From positions 20,911,449 through 20,975,448 of the forward strand of contig CM055071.1 in the NCBI GenBank assembly GCA_029204045.2: a stretch of 64,000 bases of DNA, in the 5' to 3' direction. Both the position numbers and the translations under genes were made by a program. Positions 10,677 to 22,671 of this stretch are shown here, one piece after another. How positions within the stretch are numbered: position 1 is the first letter of the stretch; each line of letters opens with the position of its first letter. The notes beneath the pieces were generated by a model, which saw only the letters and a program-made list of their open reading frames with translations, searched no databases and was not told the origin of the DNA. The DNA comes from Tillandsia leiboldiana (Eukaryota > Streptophyta > Magnoliopsida > Poales > Bromeliaceae).

Positions 10677-13147
10677 GAAGCGCCGGTAAACTGCTCAGAT
10701 ATATAAGAGAAATAATAAAAGAGCATAAAAACAGAGCTGAACTAAAAACTACTACATCTCAGACTGAAACTGGAAGTAAAATATGGAACAACTGTAAAAA
10801 TAGTACAAGTGTCTCCCCCAGCTCACCAAAATGATACAACCAGCTGGCTAAAGCCAGACCCAAAAGATAAAAGTACAACCGTCTGAGATAAAAGGGATAC
10901 AAGTCCGGCTAAACTCACTATCGGGCCGACGATCTATCTACTCAGCTGTCCTCTCTCCTCGATCCGCCGTTGTACGCCCAACAGCACCCGTAGAAGATTC
11001 TGCAAAACAAAGGGGACGAAAAAGAGGAAAAGAAGAATGGGGGTGAGAACTACTAGTAAACCAGTAGCCTCCCCTAATGGGTAAAGCCTCAAACTCCGGC
11101 ACACCCATTAGGTCTACCAGAGGCAAAAGGGGAAGAAGAGTGGTAAGCAATAAAACTTCTGAAAAAGAAAACTACCACTACTATGCCTCTAAATGCAGCC
11201 CCAAAATGGAATAACCGTATGTATACATCAGTAACCAAAACCGTCCAGATAAACCCAATCTATCCACCAGTAAAAACTGGTACTGCCTGATGCCGCTCTC
11301 ATCATCAGGCAAGTAAAGCCGCGCCGATGTGATAGCGAAAACTCAATAACTGTTTGCTGCCGCCCTCATCATCCGGCAAGTAAAGCCGCGCCGATTTGAT
11401 GGTAAAAACTCAATAACTGTCTGACCCCAACGCTCCGGAGGGGAACTCGAGGGGAGCTACCCACACGAGGAAAGTAACCATGTCACATGTATCATAAAAG
11501 CAGGACTAGATCACGACTATGCTCAAGTGGAACAAATCCCTCCACTAAAGAAACCCCGATCCCCAATCTGATGCATAAGTAAACATCCGGTCAACCGCCC
11601 AATATCCGCGGTCGCCGCAATACCCCCACAATCCACAATCAAGTCCAATAACCGACACCCGGTCAACTGCCCAATATCCGCGGTTGCCGCAATACCCTAC
11701 AATCCAGGCCCCGGCTACACTATCCCAAACACCTGCTCGAACCCGAGCAACATGTATCTAGAGTCTAGAAAGAAAGGAGAAAAGAACAATCATGGTTTCT
11801 CCTAAGTCAAATCCCAACATGATAGTGTAGTAGTAAAAGATGGCCTATCTAGATGTCCATACAAGCATGCAAGTGTTCTCAAGAAAGATAAAAAAAGGAT
11901 TATCATGCAATAATCTCGCAAAGAATAAGTCATCGGTCATAACCACCATCCACCTATGAATGTCCATAATATCCTCAAGTAGTACCCACTGACAGGATAA
12001 ATCACTTTGTCCCAATTTAATATTCGATTCCACATGCAAGGTTAAGTGCTAACATAGCAAACGGTATATCCATACAAGCATGCATAAGTATCCCTACAAT
12101 AATATTCCCACAATCATATTCTCACATTAATATTTCCCCAACATGATATGTCCACAAGATTAGTCTCACATGATAGGCTCACATTTATTTTAATTTAAGC
12201 ATGTCTGTCAATGGGGTGATCAATCAATAAGTCTAATATAGAGACTTCTCTAATAAACCTAGTGAGCAAGTCGAAAAGTGAGGTATACAACAACCACCCA
12301 CCTCGATCGCGAAGCATGGATCCAAACTCGCCCTCTCACAAAGGAAACCCCGGCTCACTGCGAACACTGCAAAAACGACCATAACGGTGCACAGATTAAT
12401 CCTACAAGTAACACAATGCCGCTGTCCGCGCAACAGTCCAGAAGATGGTCGATTTTCACCTGTGAGATGACCTCAGAAAATTCCAGAAAAATAACCTCTG
12501 CGATCCCCACGACGAGTAGATGCAAATCGAGTACTCGCACGTCCTGTTCCGACACCTGTAGGCCAAGATACAAATAGTACGCCGCGGTAAGCCGCAACTC
12601 CTCTCGATTATAATTCTGCAGCACACAGCCCACAAGAATCTAAAATCTCACCTTCGAAATGTCATCCAAAAATCCCAGAAAAATCACCGCTGTGTTATTT
12701 GCGAAGAGTAGATGCAAATCGAGTATTTGCACTTCTCGTTCCGACACCCGTGGACCGAGAAATCCCATAAAAACCTCTCCGCTGTCCAAAAATCTGCCGC
12801 AGAAAAAGGGGTCACAAGATTATCTGTAAAACCCAGGAAAAGCTCGGAATGGAGGGAAGCCGTAAATACAAGAAATATAGCTCTACCTGTCGTAGAAACA
12901 CCGGCGTGAGAATCACCTAGAAACTGCTTCGGGTTAGTCCATGGGAGTCCGCAGACCGAAACGCGACGAAAAAGGCCGCCAAAGAAGGAACGTCGCAGTG
13001 CGCCGAATCGCAGTAGAAGTCGAAGTCGCGGCCTCCAAAAATCATAGAACTCCTTCACAAGGTGGGGAACATAAAGAGGAAGAAGTTCTCTGTAGAAGTC
13101 CCTCGGAGAAGAAGCCCAGAAAAAGAGAAAAAGAGCTACAAAGGGGC

Positions 13148-13157
13148 CTATTTATAG
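13148..13157 (-). promoter_or_regulatory. H1 LTR TATA box
   Basis: CTATTTATAG, read CTATAAATAG on the minus strand, within a GGCC...GGCC palindromic setting. The same motif in the same setting is at 55180-55189 and 60597-60606 in the H3 LTR. G-box repeats lie upstream of it in the element's sense. Confidence 0.7.
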
Positions 13158-13342
13158 GCCCAGCCCAAAAATTGGCCCAAACCAGTTTTCGGGACGAGAA
13201 GCCGGGCGCCCGAAATATTCGGGCGCACAAAACGCCCTCCCGCTTCCCGTCCGACCAACGCCCGGAAGCACCCGCGCTTGATACGTGTCCCGAACATGGG
13301 ACAGCGTGTGCAAGCGCGCCAGGGCGCTGCCGCGTGTCCTGC

Positions 13343-13520
13343 TGTAATGACATGACTTTTCGTGTAATACTTTACCCTTCAGTTATTAATGTATTCTTTT
13401 AGGAAAGCTAAATGATCGAGTTTTCTTAAGTTAACCGTCGTGCTACACGGATATTTTTCGGTGAAAGGGCTCGAAAAACGATGACCGACGGTGCGATCGG
13501 ATCTGAAATCCGACCTCGGG
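13343..13520 (+). repeat. E2 5' LTR remnant
   Basis: Matches the first 178 bp of the 3' LTR, from TGTAATGA to CCTCGGG. Sequence then jumps into gag, whereas the 3' LTR goes on with ATCTCCCGG. Confidence 0.9.
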
Positions 13521-14476
13521 AAAGAGTTAGGACAAACCTGGCAGAGTTCAAGAAGCACGATCCGCCCACCTTTGAGGGAGAGACGACCGACCCCTGGGTC
13601 GTAGAGAAATGGGTGGATACCATGGAGAAGCTTTTTGAAGACCTACTGATGGAGGAACATGAACAGGTTCCCTTGGCCGTCCACTGTTTTGAAGGGAACA
13701 CTCGTATTTGGTGGAAGACGGTACCCCCGGACCCGTCTACAAACACTCCACTTCCGTCGTGGTCAACTTTTAGAGAGGAGTTGTTTGGAGCGTTCTTTTC
13801 CAACAGTGTTAAACGACAGATGGAAGACGACCTCAAACACATTAAGCAAGGGAATCGATCGGTCATGGAATACCAGCGAGAGTTCGTGAGATTAACTAAC
13901 TGTGTCCCCTTCGTCATACGGGACGAATCCAACAAGGCCCGTCTTTTTGTAGACGGGATACGGAGCGACATCTTCGAAGTCGTCCAAGCGGCGGATTTAC
14001 ACTCGTTTCGGGCAGTAGTCGATAGGGCCACTATTGTGGAACGTGGCTTTGCTATCACACGAGCCCGACGGGAGGGCTCGGAATATAACCGGGACAGGAA
14101 GCGGTCACAGTCTTACCCTGGAGGGGGCTTTTCTGGCGGAAACCGGCCCCCAAAGCACCCCAAGACGCAACAAAGGACCAGGAGCACACCAGCGGGGGGA
14201 AAACGGCCAGTGGACAAACCCTGCATTATCTGCGGAGGGGCGCACCGGGTTACTGAATGCTTTAAGAGATATGACCACTGTTATTGCTGCGGCAAGCCTG
14301 GACATCTCCGATTTAGCTGCCCCTTGAACACGGGGGCGGCATCCTCCGCGTCTTCCACCCCAACATCACAGCCACAGGGACAGGGGAGAGCATCATCGGG
14401 AGCACCCCCATGCCCCGGAATACCTCAACAAGAAGGGAAACGCGACCACAACCGGGAGGGAGAGTCTACTCGATGA
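13481..14476 (+). pseudogene. E2 gag fused to LTR sequence, N-terminus lost
   Basis: The open frame has 331 codons. Its first 13 or so come from the LTR remnant (13481-13520), so the Met is an accident of the deletion. From about residue 20 it is a retrotransposon gag capsid domain (FEGETTDPW near 31, RIWWKT near 75, a YQREFV motif near 131). A serine/glycine/arginine linker follows, then the twin zinc module CX2CX3HX4C at 248-260 and CX2CX4HX4C at 267-280. The frame stops at TGA 14474-14476 and pol continues in a different frame. Gag forms the particle and binds RNA. This copy lacks promoter, primer site and native N-terminus. Confidence 0.85.
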
Positions 14477-17400
14477 GCCAGCGAGGAGCGGAACCACCGG
14501 AGGACGTAGTAGCAGGTATTACTTCAATTTCCGATTTTTGAGCTCGAACTCTGTTTGACACCAGAGCCTCTCGCTCCTTCATTTCCCGTACCTTTGCACA
14601 TACACATCTTCTAGAGGGTAGACCCCTATGCAACCTAATTACCGTCCAGACCCCTAGGGGACCAATTGAAGCAACTAGCTATGTACCTTCCTGCTTGATA
14701 AAGTTGGGAAGGTTGTCCTGCTCCTGGGATTTGGTGGTCATCCCGTTAAAAGAGTTCGACGTGGTGCTAGGCATGGATTGGCTCACCGAGTACCAGGCGG
14801 TAATCGATTGTGAGAAACGTCAGGTACGACTACAGAAACCGGGTTTCCCGGAACACGTTTACCTGGCGTGTAAAAGTACTTCCTTCTTAACCGTCATCTC
14901 CGCGTCTCGAGCCAGGAAACTAATAGATGGCGGGTGCGTGGCTTATTTGGCCTCAGTGGACCTAGCAGCTCGACCCACTCCCTCGCTTTCCGACATCCCA
15001 GTCGTAAGGGAATTTCCAGATGTGTTTCCGACGGAACTCCCTGGGATGCTACCCGAACGAGAGGTCGACTTCCCTATTGAACTACTCCCAGGCACTAAAC
15101 CCATTACCAAAGCACCGTACAGGATGGCCTTCGCCGAGTTGAAGGAACTCAAGGCACAGCTGGAAGACCTTTTGGATAAAGGCTTCATCAGACCGAGCGT
15201 GTCGCCGTGGGGCGCGCCCGTTCTGTTCGTAAGGAAGAAGGACGGAAGCCTTCGCTTGTGCATCGACTATCGGGAAATAAACAAGGTCATAATAAAGAAC
15301 AAATACCCCCTGCCGCGGATCGACAATCTGTTCGACCGGCTACAAGGAGCAACGGTGTTATCAAAGATCGATCTGCAGTCCGGCTACCATCAGCTCAGAG
15401 TTAGGGGTGAGAATATCCCCAAAACAGCTTTCCGGACTCGCTACGGCCACTACGAATTCACGGTAATGCCGTTCGGGCTCACCAACGCCCCAGCGGTGTT
15501 CATGGACATGATGAATAGGGTGTTCAAACCCTTTTTAGATCTATTCGTAGTGGTCTTCATCGATGACATCCTCATCTACTCCCGTACAGATGACGAACAT
15601 GAGGAACACCTACGTATAGTCCTTCAGACCCTCCGGGACCAGAAACTATATGCCAAACTCAAAAAGTGTGAGTTCTGACTCCGCGAGGTGGATTTTTTGG
15701 GGCATATCGTTTCGGCATCTGGAATTGCAGTAGACCCGAGGAAGATAGACTCTGTGACCGACTGGCCCCGACCGACAACAGTAACAGAGATTCGAAGCTT
15801 CCTGGGTTTGGCAGGGTATTACAGGCGCTTCGTGGAAGGCTTCTCCAAAATAGCCACCCCCTTAAATCGTCTAACCCGGAAAGGGGAGAAATTTATCTGG
15901 ATAGACCAATGCCAGAAGAGTTTTGAGGAACTCAAGGACAAATTAACGCGGGCCCCGGTGCTCGCTTTACCGGAGCCCGGGGAGGACTATGAAATTTACT
16001 GTGACGTGTCGCGGAGCGGCCTTGGAGGTGTGCTTATGCAACGGGGTAAGGTCATAGCCTACGCATCAAGACAACTTAAGGAGTACGAACGGAATTACCC
16101 CATACACGACTTGGAGCTTGCAGCAGTCGTGTTTGCCCTCAAGCTGTGGAGACACTACCTATACGGGACACACTGCAATGTGTATTCCGATCACCAGAGC
16201 CTCAAGTACCTTTTTACTCAAAAGGAGTTAAATTTACGGCAAAGGCGCTGGCTCGAGCTGTTAAAGGACTACGACCAGACGATCCACTACCACCCTGGGA
16301 AGGCCAACATGGTGGCCGACGCCCTGAGCCGCAAAGGGCAGACAGTAGAATCAATGACAAATGCTGTTACCCAACAGGATCGTCTGATTGCAGAGTTCTC
16401 GCAATTAAGACTGGAGGTAGTACCGGCAGGGACGGTCGCACAACTCCTGACCCTAGTGGTTAGGCCTACCCTACTCGACAAAATCTTGGAGGGACAATCG
16501 ACAGATACCCAGTTACAGCTTGTGCGAGACAGAATACCCTCAGACCAAGGGGGCGATTTCACAATAGGCTCCGATGGCACAATACGATTCCGAGGGTGAA
16601 TTTGCGTGCCTGACCTACCGGAGCTCAAAGAGGAAATCTTGAGGGAAGCGCATATTGCTCCCTACTCAGCGCACCCTGGGGGAACGAAGATGTACAAGGA
16701 TGTTAAACAAACCTTCTGGTGGCCTAAATTAAAGGGGGACGTGACCCGATTCGTGGCGCATTGCCTGGTGTGCCAACAAGTAAAGGCCGAACATCAACAC
16801 CCAGCAGGGAAGTTACAACCGTTGCCTGTGCCTGAATGGAAGTGGGAGATGATTACGATGGATTTTGTGACCGGCTTTCTGAGATCGCCACAAGGACACG
16901 ATGCGATATGGGTCATAGTGGATCGTTTGACGAAATCGGCCCACTTCCTGCCCATACATACGACGTGGACTCGGGACCGCCTGGCGCAAACCTACATTAA
17001 TGAGATAGTGAGGTTGCATGGAATACCGGCGTCCATTACGTCGGACAGAGACACGCGATTTGTGTCGAACTTTTGGCAAAGCCTACAACGAGCAATGGGA
17101 ACCAAACTATATTTCATCACGGCTTTTCACCCGCTAACTGACGGACAATCGGAATGGGTGATCCAGATTTTGGAGGATATGCTCCGAGCATGCGTACTGG
17201 ACTTGGGCGAAGGGTGGTCGCGATACCTACCCGTTGTAGAATTCGCCTACAACAACAGCTACCAAGCGAGCATCCAAATGGCGCCGTACGAGGCCTTGTA
17301 TGGGCGCCGCTGTCGATTTCCATTATGCTGGGACCGGATTTAGTGGAAGAGACTGAGGCGAAAGTACGCCTTATCAAGCAACGGCTGCTAATCGCCCAGA

Positions 17401-17882
17401 GCCGATAGAAAAGTTACGCGGACCATAGACGACGGGAGTTGGAATTCATGGTGGGCGAGCATGTGCTGCTCCGAGTTTCGCCTACGAAGGGGACCCGATG
17501 TTTCGGCCTGAGGGGGAAATTAAGTTCGAGGTACGTGGGACCATTCGAGATCCTAGAACGCGTGGGCCCGGTGGCGTACCGGTTGGCCTTGCCGCCGAAT
17601 CTCGATCGAGTCCACAACGTGTTTCACGTCTCTATGCTCCGGAAGTACCTCCCCGACCCCTCTCACGCCCTAGATGCTTCCACTATCGAGTTACAAGAAG
17701 ACTTAAGCGTCGAAGAGAAGCCGGTGCGGATCTTAGCGTGAGAAGACAAGAAATTGCGCAATCGGACCATCCCCTATGTAAAGGTCCAGTGGAGCAATCA
17801 CGAAGAACGCGAAGCAACTTGGGAACTGGAAACAAAGATGAGAGAGTGTTTTCCATATTTATTTAGCGAGGCTCGAGATTAA
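14456..17882 (+). pseudogene. E2 pol: protease, RT, RNase H, integrase, chromodomain
   Basis: The order is complete but heavily broken. TGA at 14539-14541 precedes the protease, whose active-site triplet reads Asp-Thr-Arg (14557-14565) where the family has Asp-Thr-Gly. The frame then runs through RT (LCIDY, FIDD) to TGA 15676-15678 (E1 has TGG), through RNase H (YCDVS, YSDH, ADALSR) to TGA 16597-16599 (E1 has CGA), and through the integrase finger and core to a 28-bp deletion near 17336 that shifts the frame. TAG 17406-17408 (E1 has CAG) and TGA 17739-17741 follow. The chromodomain is recognisable to the TAA at 17880-17882. Protease matures the polyprotein, and the rest copies and integrates the element. 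Confidence 0.92.
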
Positions 17883-18223
17883 GTTTTGAGGACGAAACTT
17901 CTTATAAAGTGTGAGTGGTGTAATGACATGACTTTTCATGTAATACTTTACCCTCCGGTTATTAATGTATTCTTTTAGGAAAGCTAAATGATTGAGTTTG
18001 CTTAAGTTAACCGTCGTGCTACACGAATATTTTTTGGTGAAAGGGCTCAAAAAACGATGGCCGATGGTGCGATCGGATCTGAAATTCGACCTCGGGATCT
18101 CCCGGAACAGGGTTTTTAGGTTTGCGGTGACTTGGTGCGCATCGGAATCCATGCAAAATATCCGCACGCTTTTCGAGGAAATTATGGGTTTATCCCGTAT
18201 AATTAATTAATCACTTAATTAGT

Positions 18224-18230
18224 TATAAAT
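18224..18230 (+). promoter_or_regulatory. E2 LTR TATA box
   Basis: TATAAAT in an AT-rich stretch, followed about 60 bp later by AAACCCTAG. This is the only clear TATA in the LTR. Transcription would start near 18255. Confidence 0.55.
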
Positions 18231-18589
18231 ATTTAAATGTGGGAATTATTTGTACGTACGAAAGAAAATCCCACTTTTCTCAAAAAAGAGAAACCCTAGC
18301 CGGAGAGGAAGAGAAAGAAAAGAAAAGAAAAGAACGAAACCCCAACCGGAGAAAGAAGAGAAGAGAGAGGAAGAAGGCGGAGGAGTCCGATCAACATGTC
18401 GGAAATAGGAGTGCGATCGGATCGTCTTCCCCGTCGAGATTTTCCGGTAAGTGAATTTCGTTTTATTATATCGTTGGGGTTTTCGTGTCTTTTTCCGTCG
18501 TCATCGTCACCACCTCCGTCGCCGACGTCATTGCCGCCCCCGCCGCCGCCACGCGATCTAGGGTCACCCAAGGCACCGCTGCCAGTGGC

Positions 18590-19045
18590 GCGCGCCGCGC
18601 GTACGCCGGGCTGCGGGTGGCGACGTCCGCGTGGGGAGGCGCCGCGCGGTCGCCACCCGCGAGCGCAAGCTGCGCGGCCTTGTGCCGCGCGGGGCGTCCG
18701 CGAGGGGCGACGTCCGCGCGGGCGGGCCCCACGCGGGGGCCACCCGCGAGCGCAAGCCGTGCGGCCTTGTGCTGCGCGGGGCGCCTGCGGGTGGCGGTGT
18801 CCGTGCGGGCGGGTGGCGGTGTCCGTGCGGGCGGGCGCCACGCGGGCGCCACCCGCGGGCGCGCGCCGCGCGGCCTCGTGCCGCGCGGGGCGCCCGCGGG
18901 GGGGCAAGCACCGCGCGGGCACCACCCGCGGGCTTGCGCCGCGCGGCCTCGTGCCGCGCGGGGTGCCCGCGGGCGGCGGCGTCCGCGCGGGCAAACACCG
19001 CGGGCGACGGCGTCCGCGCGGGTGGATACCGCGCGAGGAGCCGTC
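18590..19045. repeat. GC-rich repeat inside E2 3' LTR
   Basis: Imperfect tandem units of about 50 bp with GCGCGGCC, GTGCCGCGCGGGG and GGCGCCACCCGCG. The position in the LTR matches the E1 GC repeat although the unit differs. Both lie between the splice-like sites described for each LTR. Confidence 0.8.
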
Positions 19046-20370
19046 GTCGTACGCACGCCGTTACGGGGTCTTCGTCGCGATGATAAGTTTTGGTTTCCGT
19101 CTTTGCGGCATTAGTGCGTCATATTGATTTATCGTTTTTGGGGACTTCTTTAGGTCCAAGTGCGCAGTGGGAGTGTGTCAAAGATCCAGGTGTTCCGATC
19201 TCCCCGCAACCAGGTGGGTACCCTTGCAATAAGTGATGTATGTCATCATAACAAGTCTAATAAAGTAGATGAGATGTATCAACTGTTTAAACCCATCGCA
19301 TGAGTATTTCCTGTTTCTTCCATTATTAACTGTGGCGACTGAGTGTCGCGGTGATTGTTACACGCCGGTTTCGGCAATCATGTACTTAGATGCTTACACG
19401 CACACCGGCGGTTTGGCCACCGATTGGGTGTACTTTTACGGAATCGTGGTACGTTGACCCATGTAACCCACGAAAGTAAAGGTGTCGAGTGGGGACCCCT
19501 CGCGCCAGCTATAGGTGTAGCACTAGCACCGTGGAGGGGTTAAAAGCATTACGCAAGCAAAGTGATCGTTCACGAGGGGGGTAATTAGACCTTCCGACAG
19601 GTATCATGTAATTAAATCAAGGGATGTGGACTCATGAGGGGAAAAGCGAAAGGTTCCGGTGTATTTGGTTTGCTTTAAAAATACTTTTAATTGCTTTGAT
19701 CATCTACTTTATTTGTCACTGACTTTCCCACTCTGTGACAGGTCAGACTAGGTGTAGTAGCCGGGACGATGGTCAGGCAGCGTCTAGAGGACATTAGCCG
19801 TATGAGGCTTACTTCGTCGTTTCTGACTTTGGGTTATCTCATTTCCTTTCTTGTTTAACTGTTCAGTTCAATTGCGTGATTGTGGACCCTTATGGATGTT
19901 GGTTGATAGTTATTTTGGTATTGTGGATTTAAGATACTGTTATGGATTTATATGCGGCATGCTTTACACTAAATAAAAGGGTTTCGAAAGTGCTTTCCAA
20001 AACCAAGTGTCGTGTGGGCACTACTTTGTAAACCTCTGGATTTATCCTTTCAAAAGATCATGTAGCCGCCCTTTTGTGACTTGTGTAAACACTTTGGAAA
20101 AACTAGGTGTCGTGTGGACACCGTTTGCAACCCGTAGGTTTATCTATTGATGTAAATAAATAGTATTACTCTCTCTCGTTGTATTCACTGTGACTGTGTG
20201 GTTAAAGAAGATGTTGTGAATGGGAAGCCGTGCATATACAAAGGAAACTCTGGCCGTTTTCAGAGTGAATTTGCATATGTGGCGGGTCTGGCGCGCACCG
20301 GTAGGCGAGGTCGTTTACAAAAAAATATATATATGCTTTTCGCTTATCCTTAGACCTTCGGGGCATGACA

Positions 20371-20549
20371 CCTGCGCCTGTCAATGCAGGTGCGTGGCGC
20401 CCGCGAATCGCAGGGCGCCATGTGGCCCCGCCCGCGCGACCCGCCAACCGCGGCCACGTGCGCGCGCCGGTCGCGCCGCTTGCCTCCCAGGCACGCATGC
20501 ATCTCGAGGCACCTGCGTGCGCCTCCATGGACCGCGCCGCATGAGCCCG
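20371..20549 (-). repeat. H1 5' LTR, middle piece
   Basis: GC-rich piece of H1 U3 between E2 and array T. It starts with the E2 TSD copy CCTGC and ends with the T TSD GCCCG (20545-20549). It contains a G-box CACGTG at 20455-20460. The ORF here is not supported. Confidence 0.82.
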
Positions 20550-22671
20550 TGTAGTAATCTAGAAAATTAAAGACTTTAAATTAACTTTGGAATTTATAAA
20601 ATTAGTAATTTTGGCAAAATTTGGGTACATAGTGGATCAATAGTGGCCCAGAAATATCAACTTTTGATCGGGGCCTAATCTCGAAAATCCGAGAGCACCA
20701 TTGCGATCGTTTCGACGAAACATGAAAAGTTCATATTCACATGTCGGCGATCCAACGGTCGGATCTTCCGCAAAATAGCGAAGAAGAAACGGGTCCCACA
20801 ACTTAAGTTGTGAATAGTAACCCCTATTTTAAATGGCCCTTCGATCATCATCGGCCGTTTCACTGTCTGGAACCCTGACATAGGGGTATGAGTAGTCGAA
20901 CCTAGCTAATTTCGACGTTCTGAGTGCAATGGCAATGACGGATTTCGCGTTTGGCGATCCGGGTGCATCGAAGTGCGTGCATCAGACTATAATTTGTAAA
21001 GTTAAATGGCCCGAGATTTTACTAGAGCGCCAAACTAAACAAACAAATACGCTACTTGACAGGTCTCGACGAGCCGGACGTCATGGCGAAGTCTGTTTCG
21101 CAATTCGTCGAGCGGATTATCTCGAAATGCGTGAAAAGCACAAAAATAGGGTATTTTTGCAAAAATGCTTATATTTTATGTACCAAAAAATTAGGGGACT
21201 TAAACACTAAGGTTCTGGGTGTATTTTACACATTCAGGAAGGACTTTGGAGTCTAGGTTAACTTGTACAAGGATTAAGTTGCAAAGTTGCAAAGCTAGCA
21301 TTAACTCCTAAGTGTCTCTTGGTCTCCATGGGTGAGTGCACGAGGGGTCAGGGGGGGAGTCCGAAGCATCAACTTCCCTCTGTATCTCCCAGCCTAAGCC
21401 CTGAGTGCGGGGGTAAGCCAAGGAGCCACCACCCAAAGAGGCAAGGCAACCCGAGAAAGAGAGAGAAGGAAAAGAGGCATGGAACCAACTTCAACCAAAC
21501 TTGGATCTGGAGATCCTGTGGTGTTCCTCTGTGGCTGTAGAGCAACCGGGGTGATTGCCGTGGCCGCGCGAAGAAGGGAGAAGGGAACCGGCTTCCCCCC
21601 ATCTTCATCAACTCTGGCAAGGTGAGTTCCTTCAAAGCAATGGTTGTTTGCACCCTAGACCCATAGCAGTAGCTTAGTTAGGACCTAAGAATTTTCCCTG
21701 CCAAGCCCGAGCTCCCCATGCACACTGGTTGGCCGGCGGGAACAATATCTCGCCGGAAACCTAATTTAGCTCCGCCGCGGCCGATCTCTTCAGATAATGG
21801 ACCAAAATGAAAAATAAAATGATAGGTATGGACTGTAGGACATATAGAATATTTCTGCAAAGTTTGAGCAAATATGGTTGAGTATTCACGAAGAAAATCA
21901 AAACCCTAGTTTTCTAAAAAGTTGCACCTTGGCCGAGCTCGTTGCTCCGGTGCCGGCGACGCTTACCACCGCCGGCCACCTACCCAGAACTCTTCTTGGG
22001 ACCGAGGGGAGTCCATCCATGCCATTGAATGCAACCCATGCAGCCCAAATGGGGACCGGCCATGAATGGCCCGAGCTTGAAGCCATTAATGGCGGCCGTC
22101 AATCCGACGACCTCTGACGGCGGGGACAAGGCCAGACCTTCCTAAAAGCTTGCTAGGAAGCTTGTGGTGCTGTTCCTTGCACCTTAAAATCAACCGTTGC
22201 AAAGTTGCCATTATTGATGGAAGCTTCAAAAACCGAGCTTGCCCCAGCCGCGCCGCCGCCGTGTCCTGTCGCCGGGCACGGGTCCAGGTGAGTTTGTTGT
22301 GTGTTTTAGCATCCAATTGGGCAAGTGGTTTGGTCCCAGAGCCCCAGGTTGAGTGGTTACAAAATTCGAGGTTTGAAGCTATCTTCTACCTCGGATTTTC
22401 CGGCAACCGAGGCTATGGGAGGTTGGCCAAGATGATGAGAAAAGTTCCTGCAGTCTTTAGAAGCATTTCCCTCCATCTTGGGAAGCCCCAGGTGCAATGG
22501 TTGCAGAGAACAAAGCTGGGCATTGGTTATGTGTGTGTTGTGTAATTGGTGCACACCACCTGTTTGTGGAAATGCCACAGTGAAGATTTAATTAGAATTT
22601 GGCTTTGATGTAAAAATGAAAGATGTCCCAAAACTTCCCCTGAGCTTGATGCTCACTTCAGATCAAGTTGG

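Larger units (their letters stand above)
10601..13342 (-). repeat. H1 5' LTR, promoter-distal piece (about 2.7 kb)
   Basis: On the minus strand this is the 3' four-fifths of a roughly 3.4-kb LTR ending GGGGCGTGACA. It is cut at 13342 by E2 and resumes at 20376. It resembles the H3 LTR (a block of ACTATGCCTCT, paired GTAAAGCCGCGCCGAT repeats, the terminal hairpin). Short tandem duplications lie at about 11278-11425 (about 70 bp, two units), 11583-11700 (about 67 bp, two units) and 12460-12780 (about 190 bp, two units). ORFs here are not supported as genes. Confidence 0.85.
13343..20370 (+). mobile_element. E2: Ty3/gypsy chromovirus with truncated 5' LTR
   Basis: TSD CCTGC at 13338-13342 and 20371-20375 bounds the element, so both outer ends are original. 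Only the first 178 bp of the 5' LTR remain. An internal deletion removed the rest of that LTR, the primer site and the start of gag. The 3' LTR (17919-20370) is complete. LTRs start TGTAATGACATGAC. The 178 bp shared by the two LTRs differ at about 11 places, mostly C/T and G/A, so E2 is older than E1 or C1. It lies in the H1 LTR. Confidence 0.92.
17919..20370 (+). repeat. E2 3' LTR
   Basis: Begins TGTAATGA after the purine-rich AAAGTGTGAGTGG and ends GGGGCATGACA before the TSD CCTGC. It contains a TATA box (TATAAAT, 18224-18230), a telobox-like AAACCCTAG near 18290, a splice-like donor CCG|GTAAGT at 18447, a GC-rich repeat at about 18590-19045, an acceptor-like CTTTAG|GTCC at 19153, CAGGTGGGTAC near 19210, AATAAA near 19259 and a terminal hairpin at 20232-20280. 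ORFs of up to 243 codons in the GC repeat are compositional. Confidence 0.92.

Noticed and set aside
18296..19127. ORFs up to 243 codons on both strands in the E2 LTR
   Set aside because: Same cause: GC-rich tandem repeat with few stop codons.
22150..22545. 131-codon ORF present three times (also 32521-32916, 38073-38468)
   Set aside because: It looks conserved only because the three T LTRs are copies of one another. No domain, and its frame holds no known motif.
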